DNA of 49,824 bases from Anaerolineae bacterium (GTDB taxonomy: Bacteria; Chloroflexota; Anaerolineae; DRVO01): contig JABLXR010000028.1 in the NCBI GenBank assembly GCA_013178015.1, positions 1-49,824 on the forward strand, in the 5' to 3' direction. The notes under the pieces were generated by a model that was not told where the DNA came from, did not search any database, and worked only from the letters and a program-made list of their open reading frames with translations. Position numbers and translations under genes: made by a program. This document shows positions 33,894-42,400 of the stretch, in pieces; the first letter of the stretch is position 1, and each line of letters starts with the position of its first letter.

Positions 33894-35120
33894 GTGAACA
33901 GACGTTGGCTTCTTGCGGGCGGGTTCGGATGTGGCTTCCTCATCGTAGTGGCCGTGGGCTTGGCTCTGGCATATGCTGTCTTCCTCATGCCGGTGCGGCG
34001 CACCCCCACGGCGGCAAGCGTCCCAGAGAGCGCTCTAGCCACTCAGCAGATCATCGCCACTCTGCCGGCCGCTACTCCCTCTGGGCAGCGTCCTTCCGCG
34101 GCTCTTCTCGACCCACTGCCCCAGGCCGGCCAGGAGGCCGGGCTCCTGGCTTCCCTGTTTGAGGAGGTGAATCCAGGGGTAGTCAGCATACGAGTGGTGG
34201 TTCAGCGCGGCCTTGTGCAAGGTGAGGGCGCCGGTTCCGGTTTCATACTGGATCAACAGGGCCATATCGTCACCAATAATCACGTCGTGTCCGGCGCCTC
34301 TCGGATCATCGTGGTCTTCCACGACGGGTTCGAGGCACTAGCCGAGGTCGTCGGCACCGATGCCGACAGCGACCTAGCCGTCATACGGGTAGACAGCCTC
34401 CCCGAAGGGGTACATCCTCTGCCGCTGGCGGATTCGGACGAGGTCCAGGTAGGCCAATGGGTGGCTGCCATCGGCAGCCCATTCGGGCTGGGCAGCAGTT
34501 TCACCGTGGGCGTCGTCAGTGCCCGGGAGCGCAGCATCCCTTCCGGCACCACTCCTTTCGACATCCCTCAGGCCATACAGACCGATGCTGCCTTGAACCC
34601 GGGCAACTCGGGAGGCCCTCTCGTCAACCTCGACGGCCAGGTGGTGGGGGTCAACGCCCAGATCGCCTCCGCCGGGACGGGGGGCAACGTCGGGGTCGGC
34701 TTCGCCATTCCATCCAACGTCGTCCGCCGGGTGGCGCCGGCCCTCATAGAGGTCGGCAGCTTCCAGTGGCCATGGCTGGGGGTGGAGATCACAGACGTGG
34801 GCTTGCTGATCGCTCAGGCGAATGGCCTGCCCAGCCAGCAAGGAGCCTACATCGCCTCGGTGGTGCCGGGCGGGCCGGCTGAAGAGGCGGGCCTACGGGG
34901 ACGAACCGGCGAGCGAGTGATAGATGGCACTCGCGTCCCGGTAGGCGGGGACGTGGTGGTGGCCTTCAATGGCCAGCGCGTCGTGGATTCCAGTCAGCTC
35001 CTGGTTCTGATTGCCTCTAGCGAGCCGCGCCAGCAGGTGGAGCTGACCGTACTTCGAGACGGTCGGGAGCAGCAGTTCACGGTCACCCTCAGGCCGCGCC
35101 CCTCCGATCTTCGCCAGTAG
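33894..35120 (+). CDS. Membrane-anchored HtrA-type serine protease with PDZ domain
   Basis: 408 aa from GTG 33894 behind GAGAGG. One N-terminal membrane helix, residues about 6-30 (GGFGCGFLIVVAVGLALAYA), without a cleavage site, so the protease domain is anchored outside as in DegS. The trypsin-like domain has GAGSGFILDQQGHIVTNNHV with catalytic His, SDLAVIRVD with Asp, and NPGNSGGPLVN with Ser: triad intact. One PDZ domain, about 290-395 (WLGVEITDVGLLIAQANGLP; DVVVAFNGQRVVDSSQL). It degrades or senses misfolded exported proteins. Context: directly after a site-2 protease gene; a weak terminator follows. Confidence 0.92.
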   Translation: MNRRWLLAGGFGCGFLIVVAVGLALAYAVFLMPVRRTPTAASVPESALATQQIIATLPAATPSGQRPSAALLDPLPQAGQEAGLLASLFEEVNPGVVSIRVVVQRGLVQGEGAGSGFILDQQGHIVTNNHVVSGASRIIVVFHDGFEALAEVVGTDADSDLAVIRVDSLPEGVHPLPLADSDEVQVGQWVAAIGSPFGLGSSFTVGVVSARERSIPSGTTPFDIPQAIQTDAALNPGNSGGPLVNLDGQVVGVNAQIASAGTGGNVGVGFAIPSNVVRRVAPALIEVGSFQWPWLGVEITDVGLLIAQANGLPSQQGAYIASVVPGGPAEEAGLRGRTGERVIDGTRVPVGGDVVVAFNGQRVVDSSQLLVLIASSEPRQQVELTVLRDGREQQFTVTLRPRPSDLRQ

Positions 35121-35144
35121 CGGGGCAAGCGGGAACACCCCGCT
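35119..35144 (+). terminator. Candidate terminator after htrA-like gene
   Basis: AGCGGGG (35119-35125) and CCCCGCT (35138-35144) pair with a 12-base loop, overlapping the stop codon. No T run follows. Confidence 0.35.
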
Positions 35145-35219
35145 CTGAGCCGGTCTCACCGCTGCATAGCCCTACGGCGGCCTCAAACACCGCCTTCTGA
35201 CGCCGTGTCCAATCAAATG

Positions 35220-36565
35220 ATAATCCTACCGGGCGGGGGTCATTCTATCAGATGATAATCCTACTGGGAGAGGCGGCTCGGTGTCGTTGGCGTATAGGGT
35301 CAGATACACGTTTTGGGCCTTGGCGGACTTGGCGGCGCCGGGCAGGCGCAGGATAGCGGCGGCCAGTTCATGGATCTGGGAGCGCAGCATTCGGGGGTCG
35401 GTGTCCTGGCGTAGGCGCAGTAGCTGCTCCTCCTTTTCCGGGGCAATGCCTTTGAGCTGGCGCAAGCGCTCGAAGGGGGTGCAAGCGGGGCCGTAGCGAC
35501 GTCGAGTGCGGTAGGTGCCATCCGGCAGAGGGACTAGTTCCTTTTGGTGCAGGCGCAGCACCGGCTGGAAGAGGTTGTAGTAGAGGCTGAGCATCTCATA
35601 GAGGCGGTTCATGGCCCTCACTTGCTCCACCGTGTCCAGGCGCTGGTAGCCCAGGTAGGCCCGTACCAGGGAGGAGTTCTTCTGCTCCACGAAGCGGTTG
35701 TCGTTTTTCTGGTAGGGCCGGCTGCGGGACCATTGTAGCTGGGGCACCCAGTGGGCAAACAAGCGCAGGAGGTGGTCGTTGAAGAACTCACCTCCATTGT
35801 CCGGGTGCAGTTCCACCACGGGGAAGGGAAGGCGGGTCAGCAGGCGCTGGAAGCCATCGGCCACCACCAGTTGGCTGCGGCCCAGGATGGCGGCGATCTC
35901 GCTCCAACCGGTGGCGGCGTCCACCAGGTGGAGGCTGTGGGCGAACTCACCCGATGGGTCCGAGCCACAGTGAAGGACCAAGTCCACCTCCAGGTGGCCG
36001 GGCTCGGTCTCGTTCCAGGCCAACCGCTTCATGGGTATGGCCTGGGTGAGGGGTTGGGGTCGCCTGGGTCTGGGGCGGGGAAGGTAGTACTCGTCCTTTT
36101 CCATCCCGGCCAGCAGGCGGCGGATGGTGCAGACGCTGATCCTTTCCAGCTGCTGGGCCAGGCTGTCGGTCAACTGAAGATGCCCGTAGCTGGCCAGGTG
36201 CTCGGCCATCCAGCCCAGGTTGTCTTTGAGCCTCTCGGCGCAGATGTAGTCCAGGCTCTCGGCGATGACGCTCAGGGCGTACTTGACCTCGGGGCCGTAG
36301 GTAACTCCTCGCTCTCTAGTCCGAGCCCTGCGGCCCAGGTCAGGGCGCCCCATGAGCTCGATGAGGTGCTTGCGATGCCTGCCCGTCACCTGCTCCATCT
36401 CGTCTAGGAGCAGGGAACGTTCCTTGCGGCTGGCCTGGCGATAGCGATCTTGCATCACCTTGAGATACTCCTCACGGGACTGCCGACTCATCTTCTCCCT
36501 CGCAGACATCGCTCCCCCCAGTAGGATTATCAATTGAGGGAACGATACCCGCTCGGTAGGATTTT
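35220..36565. mobile_element. Intact insertion sequence with DDE/rve transposase
   Basis: About 1.35 kb bounded by an imperfect terminal inverted repeat of about 56 bp (35220-35275 against the complement of 36510-36565). Each end contains two copies of a GTAGGATTWT-type motif, exactly 35 bp apart: left at 35217-35230 and 35252-35265, right at 36521-36533 and 36556-36565. The single leftward transposase fills the element. No clean target duplication can be assigned: AAATGAT on the left and AGATGAT on the right are the best candidates. It lies between the htrA-like gene and the histidine kinase. Confidence 0.8.
35226..36509 (-). CDS. IS transposase with rve (integrase core) domain
   Basis: 427 aa from ATG 36509; ATG 36491 (MSRQSREEYLKVMQDRYRQA) is an equally plausible start since neither ribosome site is well spaced. 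The N-terminal HTH region includes TGRHRKHLIELMG, typical of ISNCY/IS481-like transposases that bear the integrase core. The DDE triad is visible: HLEVDLVLH, ELHPDNGGEFFN and KNDNRFVEQKN. The C-terminal third is helical. The stop TAG lies inside the outer left inverted repeat. A GATAAT in the inner right repeat could serve as its -10. Confidence 0.88.
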   Translation of the reverse strand: MSAREKMSRQSREEYLKVMQDRYRQASRKERSLLLDEMEQVTGRHRKHLIELMGRPDLGRRARTRERGVTYGPEVKYALSVIAESLDYICAERLKDNLGWMAEHLASYGHLQLTDSLAQQLERISVCTIRRLLAGMEKDEYYLPRPRPRRPQPLTQAIPMKRLAWNETEPGHLEVDLVLHCGSDPSGEFAHSLHLVDAATGWSEIAAILGRSQLVVADGFQRLLTRLPFPVVELHPDNGGEFFNDHLLRLFAHWVPQLQWSRSRPYQKNDNRFVEQKNSSLVRAYLGYQRLDTVEQVRAMNRLYEMLSLYYNLFQPVLRLHQKELVPLPDGTYRTRRRYGPACTPFERLRQLKGIAPEKEEQLLRLRQDTDPRMLRSQIHELAAAILRLPGAAKSAKAQNVYLTLYANDTEPPLPVGLSSDRMTPAR

Positions 36566-36706
36566 AGATGATAGGATGCGCCGACTAGAGATGACTTCCA
36601 CCATGGAGTATACTACGGCTCTCATGGGTCGCTTGCCATACCCGGCGTGCCGCCCATCTGCCGTCTATGTGTCTTCTGACTGCCATGTTTGGCCGCAGGA
36701 GGCGAT

Positions 36707-38926
36707 ATGGTGATATCTAGCCCGCAGGGCGATCAGGCCGTTGTACGGAGGCCTGCCCGGCTCATGCGAGAGGAGTTGGCCCTGCCGGTACTCAGGCACG
36801 TTCTCGGCCTCGGGGGGCTGGCCGCGTTTGTGGGATGGTATCGGCTATCACAGCAGCCGGCGGACACGGCACTCCTGGCTGCCACCCTCGCAGGCACGGT
36901 CTTGGTCATCGCCTGCTACAGAATGTCGCTCAGGAATGCAACCTGCGCTGAGCTTCTGCTTCTGGCAGGGGCCACTGGAGTGGTCGCTCTAGCCGCCCAC
37001 CTGGACGGGTCCCCGGCTCTGCTGACTTGGCTGGCACTGCCGAGCATCGCGGCGGCGCTGCTGTTTGGTCCCTGGGGTGGCCTGGGGTACAGCGGACTGG
37101 TTGCGACTGCCGTAGTCCTGCTGCCTGCGGCCGCCGACTGGCCCATACAGCTGCCTCTTGTTCTGTCTGCAGGCGCCCTGATGTCCGTAGGGCTGAGACC
37201 TTGGGATCACCTTGTTCATTGGAGTTGGAGCAACAGCCTTCAGGTGACAAGCCTGCTGAGCCAACTGCAAGAGGAGCGCGGGCGGCTGAACCGCACCATC
37301 AAGGACCTGGACGCCTCCTACCGTCTCCTGGAGTCTACCAATCGCCAACTCATCTTGGCCCGACAAGAGGCAGACCAGCTGCGCGACCTCCGCCACCGCT
37401 TTGCTACCAACTTGAGCCACGAGCTTCGCACCCCGCTCAACATTATCATGGGCTTCAGCGAGCTCGTATACCTCAACCCGAGCCTGTATGGCTACGCCAA
37501 CTGGAACGACATGCTCCGCCACGACCTGGCCGAGATCCAACGTAACGCCAGCTACCTCTCCCAGTTCGTAGATGATATCGTGGATCTCGCTCGGGTGGAT
37601 GCCCTCGCCATGCCCGTTCATCGGGAGCCGACCCACCTCGGACAGGTGATAGACAACGTGGTGGAGACGCTTCGCACTACGGCGAGGGCCAAGGGCCTTT
37701 CGCTGACGGTTCAGTGCCCCGAAGGGCTGGCCCCCCTCCTGATAGACCCGGTTCGCATAGGCCAGGTGGTCTACAACCTCCTCAACAACGCCATCCGCTA
37801 CACCGAGCATGGATCCGTGTGCGTGGCCGTGTCATCGGACGAGAGCGAGACGGTGGTGTCAGTATCAGATACCGGGCCCGGCATACCGCAAGATGAGCTA
37901 GCCACCATCTTCAACGAGTTCCATCAGATCGCGCGGCCGAGAGGCAACGGCGAGGGCGGTAGAGGTCTGGGACTGGCCATCGCCAAGCGATTCGTTCAGC
38001 TTCATGGTGGACGCATATGGGTCGAGAGCGAGCTTGGCCAGGGGTCTACCTTCCGCTTCTCCTTGCCGCTCGCACAGAAGACGGTCACCACCACGTCCCC
38101 AGGAAGAGCATTGCCCCTGCCCAGGGAAAGGATCGAGCCGGTGGTGGCAGTGCTGAGCGCCGACGGACTAGGGGCCGCCTACCTGCGGCGCCGGATAGAA
38201 GGATTCCAGTTCGTAGCAGTGGAGAGGCTAGACGACCTGACCGAAGCGCAGTACGGCACTGAGCCTATCGCGCTCATTGTGGACACGTCCAGCCTGGCAG
38301 GCGAAGACCAGCTAGCACTGCGCGATCCGAAGGCGCTGGGCGGGCTCCCAGTGATATCATGCACCCTGCCAAGCCAGCGATGGCTAGATGATGCCGGCCA
38401 GTTCGCCGCCGTCATCTACAAACCTGTCTCGCCGGAGGCGCTGGAGGGCGTGCTCCGCCGTGTCTTGCCTTCTGGGGGCCCACATCGGGTAATGGTCGTC
38501 GACGACGACCGGGGCTTCGTTCAGATGATAGGGCGTATGCTCCAGACCACCATGCCCAGCATGGGGTTCACCCCAGCCTACGGGGCCCAGGAGGCCCTGC
38601 GGAAGGCCCATCGGGACCGGCCTGATGTAGTGCTCACCGACCTCATCATGCCGGGCAAAAACGGCTTCGACCTGGCTCAAGACATCCGGAACGACCCGGA
38701 GCTGCAGGCTGTGCCCTTGGTGGCGGTGACCGCAGCGACTCCCGGCGAAGACGAGTTGGCCATGAGAGGCGGCGATTTCCGCCTTGCCAAGCCGCAGGTC
38801 TTTGGAGCAGGAGAGCTGGTGGGGTTGATAGAGCACGCTCTGTGCCTGGCTAGAGGCGAGAGGTACCACCCACCAGAGCCCTGCGAAGCGCAGCCACAAA
38901 CCGAGGCCGCGACACCGGCTTCGTGA
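36707..38926 (+). CDS. Hybrid sensor histidine kinase with two receiver-type domains
   Basis: 739 aa from ATG 36707 behind AGGAGG. Residues about 25-165 contain five to six membrane helices without a recognised sensor domain. A coiled coil, about 190-235, leads to the HisKA domain with [15 protein letters not shown] (phosphorylated His) and to the HATPase ([10 protein letters not shown]-box, [11 protein letters not shown]1, [14 protein letters not shown]2). Then comes a receiver-like domain, about 475-590, that keeps the core Asp (IALIVDTSS) and Lys (VIYKPVSP) but lacks the N-terminal acidic pair. A full receiver follows, about 595-715: [23 protein letters not shown] and FRLAKPQ. Its last 77 bp overlap the converging regulator gene. 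The signal sensed is unknown. Confidence 0.9.
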   Translation: MVISSPQGDQAVVRRPARLMREELALPVLRHVLGLGGLAAFVGWYRLSQQPADTALLAATLAGTVLVIACYRMSLRNATCAELLLLAGATGVVALAAHLDGSPALLTWLALPSIAAALLFGPWGGLGYSGLVATAVVLLPAAADWPIQLPLVLSAGALMSVGLRPWDHLVHWSWSNSLQVTSLLSQLQEERGRLNRTIKDLDASYRLLESTNRQLILARQEADQLRDLRHRFATNLSHELRTPLNIIMGFSELVYLNPSLYGYANWNDMLRHDLAEIQRNASYLSQFVDDIVDLARVDALAMPVHREPTHLGQVIDNVVETLRTTARAKGLSLTVQCPEGLAPLLIDPVRIGQVVYNLLNNAIRYTEHGSVCVAVSSDESETVVSVSDTGPGIPQDELATIFNEFHQIARPRGNGEGGRGLGLAIAKRFVQLHGGRIWVESELGQGSTFRFSLPLAQKTVTTTSPGRALPLPRERIEPVVAVLSADGLGAAYLRRRIEGFQFVAVERLDDLTEAQYGTEPIALIVDTSSLAGEDQLALRDPKALGGLPVISCTLPSQRWLDDAGQFAAVIYKPVSPEALEGVLRRVLPSGGPHRVMVVDDDRGFVQMIGRMLQTTMPSMGFTPAYGAQEALRKAHRDRPDVVLTDLIMPGKNGFDLAQDIRNDPELQAVPLVAVTAATPGEDELAMRGGDFRLAKPQVFGAGELVGLIEHALCLARGERYHPPEPCEAQPQTEAATPAS

Positions 38927-40049
38927 GATAGGCAGCAGCACCTAAAGCCAGACCGAGTTCCTGTTCGTTCACCACTGAACAGATCACTATCGGGATGTCT
39001 GCCGTCTCACGGGCTTTGCGTAGCAGCCCTAGCACCGTCCATCCATCCATCTTGGGTAACATCACGTCCAGCACGATCACGTCGGGGCGCAGACTTCGAG
39101 CCACATCGTAGGCCCGCCGGGGGTCGCTAACGTGGTGTACCTCCCATTCGGGCCCTGATAGGTACCGGCGGTATAGTTCCACCGCCCCCGCGTTGTCTTC
39201 CACCACCAGCACCGATGCTGGACTGGCCTGGTGCAACCGCAGGGCAATGAGTGAGTCTCCGTCGGGGCTCAATCGGAACTCGCATCCCAGCGCCCCCGCC
39301 TCAGCGATGCTCTTGAGGTCCTCTAGCCGAGCGATCGCCGGCGCCGTAGGCCCGATTCGGAATATCACCTCAACGGACGTCCCCTCGGCCTCAGGCCAGA
39401 GCGTCATCCGCACCCGAGAGTCAGCGGACGCCTGAGCGGCGAAAGCCAGCGCCTGCACCAGAACCTGTCGAAGAAGCGCGGCATCTGCCGTTACAGGTCC
39501 AGGTGGTCGGGCTGGAGCACGAAACTCGATCTCTGCGCTCAAGCTCCGCAGCAGGGGTTGGAGAAGGGAGATAGACTCCTCCACTGCGACCATCAAATCC
39601 ACCAGACTTGGCTCCGCAGCTACATGCTGAAGTTCAGTGTCGACGCCCGCTGCTCGAGTCCCACCCTCGGCTGCCGCGCAGTGCCTGCGACTCTCAAGTA
39701 TCTGTGTGAGCTTCTCCTCGGCTTGCGCCAGGTCCCGATGGACTTGGCGACGGCTGAGGGAGAGCTCCTCACAGACCTCGTCGATTGTCAGACTGCCGAC
39801 GTAGCGCAGACTGAGGACATCGTATGAGCGCGATTCGGCAGAGCCGAAGGGCAAACGTCTGGGAGGCCTCAGCACCTCGATGGCCTGAAGCAACTCCGAC
39901 CGCAAGGCCTCAGCCCGAAGATCGACCCGTGAGATGCCCGCCAGTTCCGGAAAGCGAGATAGCAGCGGAGTCCGAGACAGGCCCACGTTGTCGTTGATGT
40001 GGCACAGCGCCTGATGCACTTCGCTGCGCGTCAGAGACTCCTTAGACAT
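38850..40049 (-). CDS. HTH-pseudokinase-receiver response regulator
   Basis: 399 aa from ATG 40049 behind AGAGGGA. Residues 1 to about 120: a sigma-70-region-4-like HTH ([37 protein letters not shown]), a known N-terminal signalling domain of Chloroflexota. Residues about 140-280 follow the strand order of a GHKL ATPase ([40 protein letters not shown]) but the N-box Asn and both Gly boxes are gone and no HisKA is present. Residues about 285-395 are a complete receiver: [26 protein letters not shown] and [10 protein letters not shown]. It probably receives phosphate from the converging hybrid kinase and acts through its HTH; partner assignment is inference from position. Confidence 0.85.
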   Translation of the reverse strand: MSKESLTRSEVHQALCHINDNVGLSRTPLLSRFPELAGISRVDLRAEALRSELLQAIEVLRPPRRLPFGSAESRSYDVLSLRYVGSLTIDEVCEELSLSRRQVHRDLAQAEEKLTQILESRRHCAAAEGGTRAAGVDTELQHVAAEPSLVDLMVAVEESISLLQPLLRSLSAEIEFRAPARPPGPVTADAALLRQVLVQALAFAAQASADSRVRMTLWPEAEGTSVEVIFRIGPTAPAIARLEDLKSIAEAGALGCEFRLSPDGDSLIALRLHQASPASVLVVEDNAGAVELYRRYLSGPEWEVHHVSDPRRAYDVARSLRPDVIVLDVMLPKMDGWTVLGLLRKARETADIPIVICSVVNEQELGLALGAAAYLTKPVSRPRFVAALRRALVGGTSRL

Positions 40050-40066
40050 GAGGTCCCTCTGCTCAT

Positions 40067-40072
40067 ATGATA
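40067..40072 (-). promoter_or_regulatory. -10 element of the HTH-receiver gene
   Basis: Minus-strand TATCAT (40072-40067) places the transcript start near 40060, leaving a leader of only about 11 bases that is essentially the AGAGGGA ribosome site. No clear -35 is seen. Confidence 0.4.
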
Positions 40073-40165
40073 GCAGTGAACGCGAACGAATGCCATCGTA
40101 CACCACGCCAATGCTCCAGCCGACCTTCGGCCCTCATCGCGACGTGTGCGGTCGCCGCCTGAGCT

Positions 40166-40434
40166 GGGCTGTGTCCCGTCAAGTGGTGGAAGAGAGCCGG
40201 TGCCTTCGGGCTTGGTTGGGTGCATTTCTAGGCCGCCACCAGAGCCGGATCGGGCTTCGCGGCTGGCTGTCCGATCTTCTTCATGGACGCCTCACTGAAG
40301 TAGCGACGCCCCACCAGCCACTCGTCGTTTTGCTGTGCCAGTAAGGCCCCCAAGAGTCGGATGACAGATTGCCTGTTAGGGAAGATGCTCACCACGGCGC
40401 TGCGGCGCTTGAGCTCCTTCACATCGTGAGGCCC
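40166..40434 (-). mobile_element. 3' remnant of an IS256-family element
   Basis: On the minus strand 40434-40228 reads HDVKELKRRSAVVSIFPNRQ then NDEWLVGRRYFSEASM, the last part of a mutator/IS256 transposase, ending in a stop. After it, 40193-40166 reads CTTCCACCACTTGACGGGAC and ends in ACAGCCC, which looks like an IS256-type right end. Everything before this C-terminal stretch is missing. It is a dead fragment. Confidence 0.6.
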
Positions 40435-40482
40435 TAGCGGAACGCTGCACCTCTGCTAATGCTGGATATGCCCCTGGGATAG

Positions 40483-41070
40483 CTACTTCTGGGCCAGGCA
40501 CAGCCTTCGATCCACTAGGGCGTAGCCGTGCTTACTGGCGTAGCGGGCCACCACACTGGCCTGGCAGCGGGCCACCTTGCCCAGCGCACCGCAGTACTGG
40601 GGTCCACTCCCGCCGATTCCTTGCCCTGCTTGGCAGAGTCACAGCCATCGACGATGTGGACCCCCCGTCTCCACATCGCCCAAGGTCTCGGCCGCCAGCC
40701 GCCTGTGGGCTTGGGGAATGGGCTCGTCCTCCTGGGCCTCCTCACTGACGCAGTGCTACATGGCCTGCACGTTGCCGCCCCTCAGGGCCATGGGCTAGAT
40801 GGACTTGCGCTCCAGAGGCGGCATCTGCCCCTGACGGTACTTCAGGGGCCAATGCCGCCGTTCCCGACGAAAGAACAAGGGGGCGAAGATGGCATGATAC
40901 GCCGCCAGTTCATCCCCCAACTCCTCTACGTCCCGTGGTATCAGGCCCTCCCGCGGAGGCATGCCCGAATGCAGTGGGTTCCTCGCCGCTGTACCCTCAC
41001 TCTCGTGCTGCAGGATCCCGTCCAACCAATGTTGCAGCACGACGGGATCGGCCGCCCGAGACCGGGCAAG
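40483..41070 (-). pseudogene. IS701-family transposase pseudogene
   Basis: On the minus strand, starting near 41070: ARSRAADPVVLQHWLDGIL, then DVEELGDELAAYHAIFAPLF and LERKSI, a stop (40797-40795), PMALRGGNVQAM, another stop, then AHRRLAAETLGDVE. A frame change leads to VHIVDGCDSAKQGKESAGV, and another to QYCGALGKVARCQASVVARY and YALVDRRLCLAQK with a stop near 40483. This follows the order of IS701-type DDE transposases (GGNVQAMQ; DGSDFxKKGKxSVGVARQYCGxLGKVANCQ). At least two in-frame stops and two frameshifts make it dead. Terminal repeats were not found. Confidence 0.7.
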
Positions 41071-41102
41071 GCGAAGTAGCCGGCTTCCCCAGCCCACTGC
41101 TT

Positions 41103-42386
41103 TCAACCCCCGGCCTGGACGCTGTAGCGGAGACGGCCCTGCATGGACCAGGGCCCGGTCCAGGTGATCACCGCGTCCACCAAAGCGCCTCGCAGGTCCT
41201 CGGGGCTGTCCAGGAAGACGAGCTTGTTGGTGCGAGTGCGGCCCCGCCACTTGCCCCGCACCCGCTCCTCCACCAGCACCTCGACCGTCTGGCCCAGGAG
41301 GGCCCGGTTCTGCTCGCCTGCCTGGCGCTCCAGGAGCTGCTCCACCTGCCGCCGGCGTTCCTCTTTCTCCTCGGGGGGCACGTCGTCTTCCAGGCGGGCG
41401 GCGGCGGTGCCGGCTCGAGGGGAGTAGCAGGCCACGTGGATGGCGGAGAACCCCACCTCCTCCAGGAGGTCGTACGTCTCTTGGAACTGGGCCCTGGTCT
41501 CCCCCGGGAAGCCAACGATCACGTCGGTGGCCAGGGCGACGCCCGGTATGGTGACCTTGATGCGCTGCACCAGCTCCAGGTACTGCTCCCGGGTGTAGTG
41601 CCGGTTCATCCGCTTCAGGATCTCGTCGCTGCCCGACTGCAGGGGAAGCTCGAGGTGCTCGCAGACCTTGGGGAGCTCGGCTACCGTTTCGATCAGCTCT
41701 TGCGACATGTCCTTGGGGTGGTTGGTGAGGAAGCGCAGCCGAACGATGCCATCCACCGGATGAACCTGGTGCAGGAGATGAGCGAGGGAAGGCTGCCCGG
41801 GCAGGTCGCGGCCGTAGGAATCCACGTTCTGGCCCAGGAGGGTGACCTCCCTGGCGCCCCTGGAGGCCAGCTCCTCCACCTCAGCCACAATCTCGCCCAC
41901 AGGCCGGCTGCGCTCGCGCCCGCGGCGGTAGGGGACGATGCAGTAGGAGCAGAAGTTATCACAGCCTTGCATGATGGTTACGTAACGGGAGACCGAAGAC
42001 GGGGACGGCGTGGGAGCGCGGCCCGGCCGCTCTGACACTAACTCGGCCAGTTGCTCGTGCGACGACGGGGGCAGCCACAGGTCAACGTAAGGAAACCTAG
42101 TGGCCAGATCGTTGTCCCGACCGTCCACTCCCACCAGACACCCCATCACTGCCAGAGTCACCTCCGGTCGGCGGTCCTTCAGCGGCTTGAGGGAAGCGAG
42201 CCGACCGAGGACACGATCCTCGGCGCTCTGGCGCACCACGCAAGTGTTGAGCACGATAAGGTCGGCGCTCTCGACGTCCTCTGCCTCCCGGTAGCCCCGG
42301 GTCGCTAGCAGTTCCGCCAGCCGGCGAGAGTCGCCCACGTTCATCTGACAGCCGATGGTCCAGATGAAGTAGGTCCTGTCTTCCAT
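41103..42386 (-). CDS. miaB: tRNA-2-methylthio-N6-dimethylallyladenosine synthase MiaB
   Basis: 427 aa, ATG 42386. The N-terminal MTTase domain has three cluster cysteines (TIGCQMNVGDSRR, LNTCVVRQSAEDR, MGCLVG). The radical SAM motif QGCDNFCSYCIVPYRRGRER (CxxxCxxC) is near residue 145. A TRAM domain, about 365-427 (LGQTVEVLVEERVRGKWRGR), binds RNA. MiaB adds a methylthio group to i6A37 in tRNAs reading codons that start with U. TRAM and the CQMN start fit MiaB better than RimO or MtaB. It lies 14 bp after the FAD oxidoreductase and is third in the uvrA unit. No miaA is visible in the window. Confidence 0.92.
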   Translation of the reverse strand: MEDRTYFIWTIGCQMNVGDSRRLAELLATRGYREAEDVESADLIVLNTCVVRQSAEDRVLGRLASLKPLKDRRPEVTLAVMGCLVGVDGRDNDLATRFPYVDLWLPPSSHEQLAELVSERPGRAPTPSPSSVSRYVTIMQGCDNFCSYCIVPYRRGRERSRPVGEIVAEVEELASRGAREVTLLGQNVDSYGRDLPGQPSLAHLLHQVHPVDGIVRLRFLTNHPKDMSQELIETVAELPKVCEHLELPLQSGSDEILKRMNRHYTREQYLELVQRIKVTIPGVALATDVIVGFPGETRAQFQETYDLLEEVGFSAIHVACYSPRAGTAAARLEDDVPPEEKEERRRQVEQLLERQAGEQNRALLGQTVEVLVEERVRGKWRGRTRTNKLVFLDSPEDLRGALVDAVITWTGPWSMQGRLRYSVQAGG

Positions 42387-42400
42387 GCTTCAGCCCCTGG

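Noticed and set aside
40515-40745. 76-codon minus-strand frame as a gene
   Set aside because: Part of it (VDGCDSAKQGKESAGV) is a slice of the frameshifted IS701-type transposase, so it is not an independent gene.
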